From JALYJG01 sp033763555 (GTDB lineage: Bacteria; Pseudomonadota; Alphaproteobacteria; UBA9219), in contig JANRKK010000039.1 of NCBI GenBank assembly GCA_033763555.1, forward strand, positions 12,175 to 76,174: 64,000 nt of DNA. The letters run 5' to 3'. Position numbers and translations under genes: made by a program. Positions 25,794 through 35,114 of the stretch are shown piece after piece (the first letter of the stretch is position 1; every line of letters starts with the position of its first letter). The notes beneath the pieces were generated by a model, which saw only the letters and a list, made by a program, of their open reading frames with translations, was not told where the DNA came from and ran no database searches.

Positions 25794-26087
25794 ATGAGCA
25801 GGCAATTTATAATCGCATCCATGGCTCTTGTATCTTCGGCGCTGACTGCTGCTGGATGCAAAACAACATCCAGCCCACCTGCCCCTGTTGTTGTGCCTGG
25901 CTCAATAACTTTGGACTGTCATCGCGGAATATTGAGCACGGAGGTACCAGTTCGAATTCCTGGAGAGAACGACATCGCCTACGTCGCAGTCATGTATGGC
26001 CCTGCTAATAGGCATGATTTTTCCCAGAAAGATCGAAAAGCCCTTCAGACCTTGTGCAATCAACGCAATATAAAGCCGGAATTCTAA
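25794..26087 (+). CDS. Small putative lipoprotein, 97 residues
   Basis: Signal-like start MSRQFIIASMALVSSALTAA, then GC at 21-22: an imperfect lipobox (AAGC instead of L-A-G-C) followed by KTTSSPPAP, typical of a lipoprotein linker. The mature part holds two Cys (LDCHRG, LCNQRN). No family recognised. Strong ribosome site TAGGAGGG before ATG 25794 and an extended -10 promoter. The stop overlaps the convergent gltX stop by four bases. More AT-rich than its neighbours. Confidence 0.75.
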   Translation: MSRQFIIASMALVSSALTAAGCKTTSSPPAPVVVPGSITLDCHRGILSTEVPVRIPGENDIAYVAVMYGPANRHDFSQKDRKALQTLCNQRNIKPEF

Positions 26088-27475
26088 ACAGCCAACCGTC
26101 GCAAACTTTCTTCCCTTCCCAACAGTCCCGCCACGCCGAAAATGGGCGGAGAAACGGTTGAGCCTGTCAGGGCCGCGCGAAAAGGCTGGGCGATATTGCC
26201 AAGCTTAAGTCCCTTCTCCTCGGCATAGGCGCGGAACAGGGCTTCAATAGCTTCGGAGGTAAAATCCGGCAGCGCTTTCATGCGCCCGGCCAGCTCGGCC
26301 ATATGCTGCTTCGCCTCAGGCGTCAGGAGTTTCTTCGCCTTGTCATCCATCGGCAGCGGGCCGATATGGAAATAGAACACGGCCATTTCGGCAATCTCGA
26401 CAATCGTCTGCGCGCGCGGTTTTAAATCCGGCATGGCCTGCGTCAGCAAATCAACCTGCGCCAGAGTCAGTGGCTGACCCAAAATCCGCGCGATAAACGG
26501 CTCGGCAAGTTCGGCAAGACGGCGGTCATCGGCTTCCTTGATGTAATGTGCATTGACGCTGCCCAGCTTGACGAAATCGAACCGCGCCGGAGATTTGCCA
26601 ACGCCATCCAAATCAAACCATTCGATAGCCTGCGCCGTTGAGATAATTTCATCGTCGCCATGCGCCCAACAGAGGCGCAACAGATAGTTTCGCACCGCCT
26701 CGGGCAGATAACCGCGGTCGCGATAGTCACTGACGGCGGGCGAGCCGTGGCGCTTGGACAGCTTCGCGCCGTCCGACCCCAAAATCATTGGCAGATGCGC
26801 GAAGGCCGGAACGTCCCAGCCCATCGCCTTGTAAATCTGCACCTGACGGAAGGCGTTCGTCAGATGGTCGTCACCACGGATGACATGCGTAATACCCATG
26901 TCATGATCATCCACCACAACCGCATGCATATAAGTCGGCGTTCCGTCGGCACGCAGCAACACCATGTCATCGAGCTGCGTATTCTGAACCGTAACCGATC
27001 CCATCACTTTATCATCGACGGTCGTCTCGCCGCTCTGCGGAGCTTTCAGGCGGATGACAGGCTTCACGCCCGGCGGGGCATCGCCGGTCGGCCGATCGCG
27101 CCAACGGCCGTCATAACGTTGCGGCAAACCCTTGGTCTTCTGCTCGGCGCGCATGGCTTCCAACTCTTCCGGCGAGGCATAACAGTAATAGGCTGTGCCG
27201 TTGGCGATCATCTGCTTGGCAACTTCAGCATGGCGACCGAAGCGCGAGAATTGCGATACCGCCTCGCCGTCCCAATCCAAACCCAGCCAGGCCATGCCGT
27301 CCAGAATGGTCTGCACCGATTCCGGGGTGGAGCGCGCGCGGTCGGTATCCTCGATACGCAGCAGGAATTTGCCTTTATGGTGTTTGGCGAACAGCCAATT
27401 GAACAAGGCCGTACGCGCCCCGCCAATATGCAGGAATCCGGTGGGCGAAGGAGCAAAGCGGACAACGGAGGACAT
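26084..27475 (-). CDS. gltX: Glutamyl-tRNA synthetase (first copy)
   Basis: Class I enzyme charging tRNA-Glu (and tRNA-Gln in organisms that use the amidotransferase route). 463 residues. HIGH-type motif in APSPTGFLHIGGARTALFNW, the KMSKS-type motif KLSKRHG, THVIRGDDHLTN, WAHGDDEI, and a C-terminal anticodon domain. A second, different gltX starts at 63308; two copies are common in alphaproteobacteria. Start ATG 27475 fits the family. Confidence 0.96.
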   Translation of the reverse strand: MSSVVRFAPSPTGFLHIGGARTALFNWLFAKHHKGKFLLRIEDTDRARSTPESVQTILDGMAWLGLDWDGEAVSQFSRFGRHAEVAKQMIANGTAYYCYASPEELEAMRAEQKTKGLPQRYDGRWRDRPTGDAPPGVKPVIRLKAPQSGETTVDDKVMGSVTVQNTQLDDMVLLRADGTPTYMHAVVVDDHDMGITHVIRGDDHLTNAFRQVQIYKAMGWDVPAFAHLPMILGSDGAKLSKRHGSPAVSDYRDRGYLPEAVRNYLLRLCWAHGDDEIISTAQAIEWFDLDGVGKSPARFDFVKLGSVNAHYIKEADDRRLAELAEPFIARILGQPLTLAQVDLLTQAMPDLKPRAQTIVEIAEMAVFYFHIGPLPMDDKAKKLLTPEAKQHMAELAGRMKALPDFTSEAIEALFRAYAEEKGLKLGNIAQPFRAALTGSTVSPPIFGVAGLLGREESLRRLAV

Positions 27476-27562
27476 GATTTAACCTTATAGGACAACTTGT
27501 TATGCACGTTAACCAAGCAATAGTCGTCTCTATGGGTTTCTGCAATTACTTTCAGAATGGCA

Positions 27563-27571
27563 TGCTACTAT
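27563..27571 (+). promoter_or_regulatory. Candidate extended -10 promoter of the 27591 gene
   Basis: TGC followed by TACTAT (27566-27571), an extended -10 pattern 20 bases before the predicted start. No clear -35. Confidence 0.3.
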
Positions 27572-27590
27572 TGCGCATAATTTGATCAGG

Positions 27591-28238
27591 ATGAATTTTG
27601 AAATGTCTATCTTTGGCAATAGCAATCGCAACCCGTTTGGCACTCTGAGCGGAGTAATATACGAAAACCGCGATACTCTGATCTATGCAGGAGTTGTAGC
27701 GATCAGCATTGGTGAATTCATACAATATGGCCATGTTTCCCCTTATTTCGCTTACGCACCTTTGGTGCGTGAAGGTATTAGAACATTTGGATGGCTGCTA
27801 AGAAGTATGCGATCAGAATCGAAACTCTGTCTGGCAGAAGGCCAGAAGGAAACGATAAACGCAGAGAAGTTTGCATATGCTGCCAGTATTGGAACGGTAA
27901 CCGCAGCAAGCATGGGAACTTTTGAGTTTGCACTTAATCATGCCTCTTTCCAGAGCGCCTCCATTGGCGTTCCTATAGTAATGAGCGCAGGGGCTGTCAT
28001 AACTTATTTGAACTTGCGCCAATTTTCGGGCGGCATGCGCGAAGTTTTGGAATGTTACAAAAAAATGTGGAATTACACGGATGACGATGGCACAGGCGGC
28101 CATACCCAGCGCCTTATTAAAAGTTTGAAAGGCGCGCTTGAAAAGGCAAGTGACTGGATTGGCGATCACATACCTCAACCGATACAGCCTATCTCCGCGC
28201 CAATTCCCGTACAGAGACGCGTCTTTCTCAGCTCATAA
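27591..28238 (+). CDS. Membrane protein of unknown function
   Basis: 215 residues, AT-rich. Three hydrophobic stretches: about 28-50 (LIYAGVVAISIGEFIQYG), about 95-115 (YAASIGTVTAASMGTFEFA) and about 123-140 (IGVPIVMSAGAVITYLNL). A soluble C-terminal tail follows with a basic helix (LIKSLKGALEKASDWIGDHI) and a Pro/Ile-rich end. No family recognised. The start is ambiguous: ATG 27591, or ATG 27603 with AGGA 11 bases upstream. It sits alone between divergent gltX and comEC, looking like an inserted lineage-specific gene. Confidence 0.65.
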   Translation: MNFEMSIFGNSNRNPFGTLSGVIYENRDTLIYAGVVAISIGEFIQYGHVSPYFAYAPLVREGIRTFGWLLRSMRSESKLCLAEGQKETINAEKFAYAASIGTVTAASMGTFEFALNHASFQSASIGVPIVMSAGAVITYLNLRQFSGGMREVLECYKKMWNYTDDDGTGGHTQRLIKSLKGALEKASDWIGDHIPQPIQPISAPIPVQRRVFLSS

Positions 28239-28281
28239 CAAAGACGTTGTGAGCTGGACATTTGCGGCATAACTTAATGCC

Positions 28282-30387
28282 GTGAACCCCCTCCGCATTA
28301 TTGCCCAACCTTTCGCGCAGGAACATGAACGCTGGCTCCTTTGGGTGCCGGCGGGGCTTGGCGCAGGGATTGTTATCTATTTCAACCTGCCGTTCGAGCC
28401 GCCTTTATGGGCGCTCGCGGCAACTCCCCTGCTGGCGCTGGCGGCGTGGCTTGGACGAGCCCATATCGGATTGCTGATGCCCCTGACGGCGGCTTTGACG
28501 CTGGCGCTCGGCTTCAACGCCGCGCAGATCGAAACGCTCTATTCCGCCGCGCCGATGATGGACAGGCAGATCGGCCCTGTACCTGTTACCGGGCGGCTGA
28601 TGGTCACCGAGATGATGCCCGATGGCGTGCGGCTGACCCTGAAAGACCCCGAGATCGGCCGTTTGCCGCCGGAGCGCACGCCTTATCAAATTCGCATCCG
28701 CATGAAGGACAAAAACCTGACCGACATGCCGGAGCCCGGCTCACGCATCAATATCTGGGCGCAGGTCGGTCCGTTCAGCGAGCCGGTTGCGCCACATGCC
28801 TATGATTTCCGGCGGCAGAGTTTTTTTCTGCGGCTTGGCGGCATGGGTTGGTCGCGCAGCGCGATTGATGTTGTCGATCCCACGCCGCCTTCATCTCTTA
28901 TCGACACGATCAATCTGGCATTCGAGCGCGCGCGACGGGCGTTGACGCTGCATGTCTATGACAAGCTAAGCGGCGACAAGGCTGCGATGACCGCCGCGCT
29001 GCTGAACGGTGAGCAAAACAGTATTTCCAAGGATGTGATGCAGAATATGCGCGTCTCAGGCCTGGCACATTTGCTGTCCATCTCCGGCATCCATGTCAGC
29101 ATGATGGGATTGCTGGTTTATTTTCCGCTACGCGCTATTCTTGCGCTTATTCCGTGGGTAGCACTGCGTTTCCCGATCAAGAAATGGGCGGCAGGCGCGG
29201 CGATTATCTCCACCGCGCTCTATATGCTGCTGGTCGGGCCGCAGGCGCCGACACTGCGTTCTACTCTCATGACCGGCATTGTCATGTTCGCCATTATTGC
29301 CGACCGCCGCGCACTAAGCATGCGGCTGGTCGCGCTGGCGGCCTCGCTCGTCATGCTGATGCAACCGGATGGCGTGATGGGGCCAAGTTTCGAGATGTCC
29401 TTCGCCGCCGTGCTGTGCATGGTCGCGGCGTTCGAGAAAACCGCCGACCGCGCGCTGGCACAGGCACATAATTTCAGTCTGCTATCCTGGCTGCATTTCC
29501 TGTGGAAACATGCCGGCGGGATTATTCTGACCTCGCTGGTCGCCACGGCAGCGACAACGCCCTTCAGCATCTATCACTTCCAGACTTTCAGTTTTTACGG
29601 CGTGGTGGCGAATATGGTCGCCATTCCGCTGACCAGCTTCTGGGTGATGCCATGCATTTTGATGGCTTACATCACAGCGCCCTTCGGTGCGGATGGCATT
29701 TTCATTACCGGTGCGGGCTGGGGCGTGGAATGGCTTATCCGCATCGCCAATCATATCGCTGCATGGCCGCTGGCGCTACTGCATTTGCCCGCGATGCCTG
29801 CAATTGCCCTGCTGGCGATTGTCGGCGGCGGGCTGTGGCTGTGCCTGTGGCGGCAACGCTGGCGTTTTCTGGGATTACTGCCGATTTTGGTGGGAGCGTT
29901 TTATCCGCTTTACACCACGCAGCCGGATTTTTTTGTGACGGCGGATGGCAAGCAATGGGCCGCTCGGCTGGATGATGGACGGCTGGCCGTCGCCAATCTC
30001 GACCGCGAAGCTTTTGTCGTCGAGCAATGGCAGAAACGTCTGGGCAATCCGGAAACCGTGGATAGCCTCGCCCTACCTCCTGAAGACAAGCAATTACGCT
30101 GCGACGATCAAGGCTGCGTTTATCACAGGGGCAATGATGTTCTGGCGATGCCGTCGCTGGAAGCCGCCGCACTGGAAGACTGCGAACGCGCCAGCATTAT
30201 CGTTGCGCCTTTTCTTATCCGTGATTGCGCGGCGCAGGTTGTCATCGATGACCCTGCCCTCTGGCACCACGGCGCGCACACCATTAGCTTTGACAGCGGT
30301 ACACCGCATATAGAATATGTCCGCGAGCGCCGCGGCCAGCGCCCCTGGTCGCCGGGATATAAAATTCGTAAGGATATAGACGAGTGA
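28282..30387 (+). CDS. comEC: ComEC/Rec2 competence channel
   Basis: 701 residues, polytopic inner-membrane protein that passes single-stranded DNA into the cytosol during transformation. Order: N-terminal membrane hairpin; DUF4131-type OB-like segment (about 90-200); the competence core LLNGEQNSISKDVMQNMRVS, GLAHLLSISGIHVSMMG, and GPQAPTLRSTLMTG; further membrane segments to about 540; then a soluble C-terminal part of some 160 residues. That tail lacks the HxHxDH metallo-beta-lactamase motif of full ComEC, as in many alphaproteobacterial Rec2 proteins. GTG start 28282. TGA overlaps the bioD GTG. Confidence 0.93.
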   Translation: MNPLRIIAQPFAQEHERWLLWVPAGLGAGIVIYFNLPFEPPLWALAATPLLALAAWLGRAHIGLLMPLTAALTLALGFNAAQIETLYSAAPMMDRQIGPVPVTGRLMVTEMMPDGVRLTLKDPEIGRLPPERTPYQIRIRMKDKNLTDMPEPGSRINIWAQVGPFSEPVAPHAYDFRRQSFFLRLGGMGWSRSAIDVVDPTPPSSLIDTINLAFERARRALTLHVYDKLSGDKAAMTAALLNGEQNSISKDVMQNMRVSGLAHLLSISGIHVSMMGLLVYFPLRAILALIPWVALRFPIKKWAAGAAIISTALYMLLVGPQAPTLRSTLMTGIVMFAIIADRRALSMRLVALAASLVMLMQPDGVMGPSFEMSFAAVLCMVAAFEKTADRALAQAHNFSLLSWLHFLWKHAGGIILTSLVATAATTPFSIYHFQTFSFYGVVANMVAIPLTSFWVMPCILMAYITAPFGADGIFITGAGWGVEWLIRIANHIAAWPLALLHLPAMPAIALLAIVGGGLWLCLWRQRWRFLGLLPILVGAFYPLYTTQPDFFVTADGKQWAARLDDGRLAVANLDREAFVVEQWQKRLGNPETVDSLALPPEDKQLRCDDQGCVYHRGNDVLAMPSLEAAALEDCERASIIVAPFLIRDCAAQVVIDDPALWHHGAHTISFDSGTPHIEYVRERRGQRPWSPGYKIRKDIDE

Positions 30388-31061
30388 AAAACCGCCTCTT
30401 CATCACAGGCATAGACACGGATATTGGCAAAAGCTTTGTCACCGCCGCGCTTATCCGCGAAGCCAAGGTGCTCAAACAAAACGTGATGGCTTATAAGCCC
30501 GTTATCACCGGATTTGACGCTGCAAAAATCGAGAAAAGTGACACAGGCCTACTGCTACGCAGTCTCGGCTTACCGCCGACGCCAGAGAATATCGAGCGTA
30601 TTTCACCCTGGCGCTTCGCAGCACCTCTGGCGCCTTCTATGGCGGCGCGGCAGGAAAATCGTTGCGTTGATTTCGATGCGCTAACCGCTCACAGCCGGAA
30701 GGCCATCGACGGATCTGAAGATATTGTTCTCATCGAAGGCGCAGGTGGCGTCATGGTGCCGCTGGATGAGCGCCACACAATGCTGGACTGGATGGCGGCC
30801 TTGAATATCCCCGCGCTTCTGGTCGCGGGGACTTATCTCGGCGCTCTCAGCCATACACTCACGGCGCTCGAGGTGCTCAAGCAGCGCAAAATTCCGGTGA
30901 GCGCGGTGATTGTAAATGAGTCCAAACAATCTTCCGTATCGCTTGCCGCTACGGCCGGGGAGCTCAACCGATGGACTGATATTTCCATTGTCAGCATTGG
31001 ACGAAAGAAATCCGGTAGTTACCCAGAAAACTTATTGGCGTTTCAAGAATTTCTGATTTAA
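30384..31061 (+). CDS. bioD: Dethiobiotin synthetase
   Basis: ATP-dependent closure of the ureido ring in biotin synthesis. 225 residues. P-loop FITGIDTDIGKSFVTAAL, YKPVITGF, substrate loop IEGAGGVMVPL. GTG start overlapping the comEC stop (GTGA), so translationally coupled to an unrelated gene. The other bio genes are not in this window. The distal nucleotide-binding part (VIVNESKQ) is conserved. Followed directly by a palindromic repeat element. Confidence 0.93.
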   Translation: MKNRLFITGIDTDIGKSFVTAALIREAKVLKQNVMAYKPVITGFDAAKIEKSDTGLLLRSLGLPPTPENIERISPWRFAAPLAPSMAARQENRCVDFDALTAHSRKAIDGSEDIVLIEGAGGVMVPLDERHTMLDWMAALNIPALLVAGTYLGALSHTLTALEVLKQRKIPVSAVIVNESKQSSVSLAATAGELNRWTDISIVSIGRKKSGSYPENLLAFQEFLI

Positions 31062-31064
31062 AAA

Positions 31065-31227
31065 TAACGTCATTCCAGAAAATTTGTGAGGCTTCAGGCC
31101 GAACAAATTTGTCTGGAACCCAGTCAGACTATCCGCGTGAGCTTGCTATCCGAGAGGGTAACTGGTTTCCAGACAAACTTTCTTTCGCTGCTTCGCATCG
31201 AAGAGAAAGTTTTCTGGAATGACGTTA
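31065..31227. repeat. 163-bp palindromic repeat (two-hairpin element)
   Basis: Perfect 18-base inverted termini: 31065-31082 and 31210-31227 (TAACGTCATTCCAGAAAA and its complement). Inside are two sub-hairpins, each bounded by TTCCAGA and TCTGGAA: the left one about 31072-31117, the right one about 31168-31219. The whole folds as nested palindromes. The TCATTCCAG...CTGGAATGA signature resembles dispersed palindromic elements of alphaproteobacteria (from memory). No ORF. It fills the gap between convergent bioD and lolA almost exactly, ending two bases from the lolA stop, and could work as a bidirectional terminator. Confidence 0.88.
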
Positions 31228-31229
31228 AA

Positions 31230-31871
31230 TTATTGCGCTTTGGGGCTTTTGCCGAAATTCGGCGCGACGAAATTGAACGTGCTTTCCTTGAAAGACACAT
31301 CCATTTTCTGATTTTCGAGATTGACACCGATGGTACGGCCTTGCGGATCCATCACGCGCCATTGGCGAAGAATAAGCGGGTGGTCTTCAAAAATCAGCGT
31401 CAGCTGCCCCGCAGCAGGATCGTTGGCTTCCATCAACGTTAATTCCATCTTGGCCGGAAAACGCTCAAACTTCGTGATGGTCACATCGCCGCTAAGCTTT
31501 ACAGGATCGCGAAGGATAAATTCCGCGAGGCTTGAGCCCTGCTCAACATTGGTTTGCGACTGCAGCTCATCGTTCCAAATATGCACCATGCTGCCATCGG
31601 CAACGATGAAATCCTTGCTGGGAGCATCATAGGTCACGCGCATCTTGCCGGGACGTTGAATGGCGATCGTTCCACGCATGATACCGCCATTATCCTCAAT
31701 CTGCATGAAATCGGCAGATATGCTTTTCAAAGCATTCAGATAGGTTTCAATGCGGTCGATGTCCGCGCGGTCCTGCGCCGAAAGTTTCAACGGCTTCGTG
31801 GTTTCTACCTGCGCTGCCAAGGCGGCAACGGGCGACAGACACAGAAAAAGAGCGAGGATGAGGTAACGCAT
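31230..31871 (-). CDS. lolA: Outer-membrane lipoprotein carrier LolA
   Basis: Periplasmic chaperone ferrying lipoproteins from LolCDE to the outer membrane. 213 residues. Signal MRYLILALFLCLSPVAALAA, then IETYLNALKSISADFMQIED, GTIAIQRPGKMRVTYDAPS, FIVADGSMVHIWNDELQSQT and a half-barrel beta pattern to the end, as in LolA. In many alphaproteobacteria lolA follows ftsK directly; here an unknown gene lies between them. Its 3' end abuts the palindromic repeat. Confidence 0.92.
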   Translation of the reverse strand: MRYLILALFLCLSPVAALAAQVETTKPLKLSAQDRADIDRIETYLNALKSISADFMQIEDNGGIMRGTIAIQRPGKMRVTYDAPSKDFIVADGSMVHIWNDELQSQTNVEQGSSLAEFILRDPVKLSGDVTITKFERFPAKMELTLMEANDPAAGQLTLIFEDHPLILRQWRVMDPQGRTIGVNLENQKMDVSFKESTFNFVAPNFGKSPKAQ

Positions 31872-31921
31872 GCCGTCACCATGCCGGGAAATTGTGGCAA
31901 AGGAAAGGAGAAATCTTCCGA

Positions 31922-32524
31922 TCAGCGACCGTATACAGCTATCGCTGAAGATACCCGCGGGGACGGCCTTCTGAACTCTGCTTCTAAATAACGAGCCGTT
32001 GAGACTGCTAAAAGCTGGCCGATCTGAGTAGGTGTGCGCTCCTGGCCTTCTTTATAACGAAGTCCACTATAGGGTTCCGCCCGCATCCCTTGTTCGCTCA
32101 ATTGGTCAAGGGCCCCCTTATAGTCACTCTCGTCAATAAGTCCCATGGCACGCATCTCTCGAAGAGCCTTGGTGGCCACGATGGCCAGATCTTCCCGCCT
32201 TATGGAGTCAAGATAAGCATCCTCTCCGCCAGCCAGGGCATGCCTGCCTTTTCGCCCTCCAGAGTGATACCACAGGGGAAATAGTGCGGTTGAAAATGCA
32301 TTATCGAATTCCGGATAACGGATATTGACATTATCCCAAGTGGCATTCAGCGCTTCCTGTATCACGCGCGCGCATTCCCAAAAATGTTCACCTGGCATAT
32401 CGCCTTTTTGAAGGATGAGCATACAGGGCGCGCCGTGATCTTTGGATTCATCCGCCCCATAGTGCCGCAATTGAATACCGCGGAGCGGGCTCTGAGTAAA
32501 TTGTATCGATATATCGCGTGGCAT
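31922..32524 (-). CDS. Unknown protein inserted between ftsK and lolA
   Basis: 200 residues, soluble, no signal. Visible: beta-rich N-terminus (ISIQFTQSPLRGIQLRHYG), PCMLILQKGDMPGEHFWECA, WDNVNIRYPEFDNAFSTALF, WYHSGGRKGRHALAGGED and a helical C-terminal half. No family recognised. ATG 32524 has AGGAG five bases before it, an excellent ribosome site; a TTG upstream would add 15 residues. The upstream gap to ftsK (105 bp) is AT-rich. Breaks the usual ftsK-lolA pairing, so probably a later insertion. Confidence 0.7.
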   Translation of the reverse strand: MPRDISIQFTQSPLRGIQLRHYGADESKDHGAPCMLILQKGDMPGEHFWECARVIQEALNATWDNVNIRYPEFDNAFSTALFPLWYHSGGRKGRHALAGGEDAYLDSIRREDLAIVATKALREMRAMGLIDESDYKGALDQLSEQGMRAEPYSGLRYKEGQERTPTQIGQLLAVSTARYLEAEFRRPSPRVSSAIAVYGR

Positions 32525-32629
32525 ATTAACTCCTAAAAAAAAATGAAACGCCCTTTCAAGCGCAGGCAAAGTACAATAATTCCTATAGTCAGTTCAAATA
32601 AAATAAAAATCAGAGTTAACCATATTCAA

Positions 32630-35005
32630 CTAACCTTCATCCGGTTCCCGGCCATAAACCTCACGTTTACCGATGGCATTGGCTGAACTGATGATGCCTT
32701 CGCGCTCCATCCGCTCGATCAAGGTCGCGGCCTTGTTGTAGCCGAGCTGCAGATGCCGTTGGATAAAGCTGGTTGAGGCTTTGCGTTCACGCAGCACGAT
32801 GTCGACAGCCTTGTCGTACAACTCGTCGCCGGAATTCATATTGCTGCCGAAACCGCCGCCTGCGCCGCCACTGAAATCGGCCTGCCCGTCATCCTCGGTG
32901 ACTTCGTCGAGATATTCCGGCTCGCCCTGCTTCTTGAGAAATTTTACAACAGATTCAACTTCATCATCGCGTACGAAAGGCCCATGTACGCGCATGATGC
33001 GTCCACCGCCCGCCATATAAAGCATATCGCCCTGCCCCAGCAGTTGCTCCGCTCCCTGTTCGCCCAGAATGGTGCGGCTGTCGATTTTGGATGTCACCTG
33101 GAAGCTGATGCGTGTCGGGAAATTCGCCTTGATCGTCCCAGTGATGACGTCCACCGACGGGCGCTGCGTCGCCATCAGGATATGGATACCCGCCGCGCGC
33201 GCCATCTGGGCAAGGCGCTGCACCGCGGTTTCGATTTCCTTGCCCGCAACAATCATCAGGTCAGCCATTTCATCGACGATGACAACGATGTAGGGCAGTT
33301 CGGTCAAATCAAGCGGCTGCTCTTCATAAATCGGCTTGCCTGTTTCGCGGTCGAAGCCTGTCTGTACCGTGCGCGTCAAATTTTCATCATTCTTCGCTGC
33401 TTCGCGCAGGCGCATATTGTAACCTTCGATGTTGCGCACGCCGAGCTTGGACATGGCGCGGTAGCGCTCCTCCATCTCCCGCACCGTCCAGCGCAGCGCC
33501 ATGATGGCTTTTTTCGGCTCCGTCACCACAGGCGCCAGCAGATGCGGAATACCTTCATAAACCGACAATTCCAACATCTTCGGGTCGATCATGATGAAGC
33601 GGCATTTGTTCGGCGGCAAGCGGTAGAGCAGCGACAAAATCATCGTGTTGATGGCGACGGACTTACCGGAACCTGTCGTCCCCGCAATAAGCAAATGCGG
33701 CATGCGCGCCATATCGACTGTGATCGGCTGGCCCGCGATATCCTTACCGAGCACCAACGGCAGAATGGCCCGCGTGTCGGCATAAGTGTCGGTGCTCAGC
33801 AATTCGCGCAAGTAAACGGTTTCGCGCCGCAAATTGGGCAATTCGATGCCGATCACATTACGTCCCGGCACTACCGCAACACGCACCGAAGCCGCGCTCA
33901 TATTCCGTGCAATATCGTCGGCCAGCGAAATCACCCGCGCCGCGCGCGTGCCCGGCGAAGGTTCCAGCTCATACAACGTTACGACCGGGCCTGGGCTGAC
34001 CTTGGTGATTTGTCCATTCACGCCGAAATCCGCCAGAACGGATTCCAGCAGCTTAGCGTTTTTCTCCAGCGCTTCTTCCGAAATTTCGTTCTGCGCCTGC
34101 CGCGCGCTCTCCGGCCATTGGAGGAGATCAAGTGGCGGCAGCGGATAATCGCTTTCGGGCCGAAGCGCCAGTCGCGCCTGCCGCGCCGTAGCCGCCGGAC
34201 GGCGTACGATAGGCGTTTTGGAGCGAGCGCGTTTGGTGACAATGGCTGGTTTTTCTTCCGGTTCCGGCTCTTCTTCCTCAAGAACAGTCTCCACAATCTC
34301 TTCCTCATCAAGATTGCCGCTGTCTTCCTTATGCAGAAGATCCCACAGACCAGAGATACTGCGATGAACCTGCCGCACGGACCAGACAACAAATTGCTGA
34401 AACGCCTGTACAGCCACACGCCATTCACCCAATGTCAGGGCGCAGGCCATATAAAGAGAGCCCACGGCGACGATGAACATCGCCACAGTAACCGCGTAAC
34501 GGCCCCAGACTTCCGGCAGAATGGACAGAATGCCGTAGCTGAGAATTTTGCCCAATGCGCCGCCGAAAGCCGGGCCGCTGGATAAAAATTTAATGTCGAG
34601 CGCAGCAAAACCGATGGCAAAAGCCAACATTGCCAGAACGGCGGCCAGCAACCGCCACGGCAACAGATCAAGCCCGCGCCCGACCGCGATGCGCCAGCCC
34701 CATGCCCCCAGAACGACGCCGATCAGAATTCCACCGAAACCGAAAAACTGCCACAGCACATCGGCACTGTAGCTGCCGACGCTACCTATCCAGTTATGAA
34801 CGGTTGTTGCGCCTGCTGTGTTCCATGAAGGGTCATGCGGATTGTAACTCAGCACCGACAAGGCAACCATCACTGCCACCAACATGACCGCGCCGCCGCA
34901 GGCCATCGTGACCCAGCGTGTCATCGCCTCATGCAGGCTTTGCGGCAGCAAGGTCGAACGGCGATTGCGCGGGCGCGGTGAGCGGATAAGGGAACGTGGC
35001 GGCAT
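32630..35005 (-). CDS. ftsK: DNA translocase FtsK
   Basis: Pumps chromosome termini through the division septum and activates XerCD at dif. 791 residues. Four membrane segments in the first ~190 residues; a short acidic/charged linker (about 225-290, DEEEIVETVLEEEEPEPEE); alpha-beta motor with Walker A GTTGSGKS, Walker B region VIVDEMADLM, ATQRPSVDVITG; and a C-terminal gamma winged helix (RHLQLGYNKAATLIERMERE) that reads KOPS sites. The linker is short compared with E. coli FtsK. Preceded by gmhA on the same strand, 109 bp away. Confidence 0.97.
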   Translation of the reverse strand: MPPRSLIRSPRPRNRRSTLLPQSLHEAMTRWVTMACGGAVMLVAVMVALSVLSYNPHDPSWNTAGATTVHNWIGSVGSYSADVLWQFFGFGGILIGVVLGAWGWRIAVGRGLDLLPWRLLAAVLAMLAFAIGFAALDIKFLSSGPAFGGALGKILSYGILSILPEVWGRYAVTVAMFIVAVGSLYMACALTLGEWRVAVQAFQQFVVWSVRQVHRSISGLWDLLHKEDSGNLDEEEIVETVLEEEEPEPEEKPAIVTKRARSKTPIVRRPAATARQARLALRPESDYPLPPLDLLQWPESARQAQNEISEEALEKNAKLLESVLADFGVNGQITKVSPGPVVTLYELEPSPGTRAARVISLADDIARNMSAASVRVAVVPGRNVIGIELPNLRRETVYLRELLSTDTYADTRAILPLVLGKDIAGQPITVDMARMPHLLIAGTTGSGKSVAINTMILSLLYRLPPNKCRFIMIDPKMLELSVYEGIPHLLAPVVTEPKKAIMALRWTVREMEERYRAMSKLGVRNIEGYNMRLREAAKNDENLTRTVQTGFDRETGKPIYEEQPLDLTELPYIVVIVDEMADLMIVAGKEIETAVQRLAQMARAAGIHILMATQRPSVDVITGTIKANFPTRISFQVTSKIDSRTILGEQGAEQLLGQGDMLYMAGGGRIMRVHGPFVRDDEVESVVKFLKKQGEPEYLDEVTEDDGQADFSGGAGGGFGSNMNSGDELYDKAVDIVLRERKASTSFIQRHLQLGYNKAATLIERMEREGIISSANAIGKREVYGREPDEG

Positions 35006-35114
35006 GCCGGGATATTAGCAGAAGCGACGCGCCATGGAAGAATAGCCCGCTAAGCTCCTGCTCCGGCTGAGTACGATTCGATTGTTTCGACGAAGCAATG
35101 ACAGGCCGGACCGA

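Noticed and set aside
32984..34585. Open frame of about 530 codons antisense to ftsK
   Set aside because: Mirror of the ftsK reading frame; translation is rich in Arg/His/Gln without any recognisable fold.
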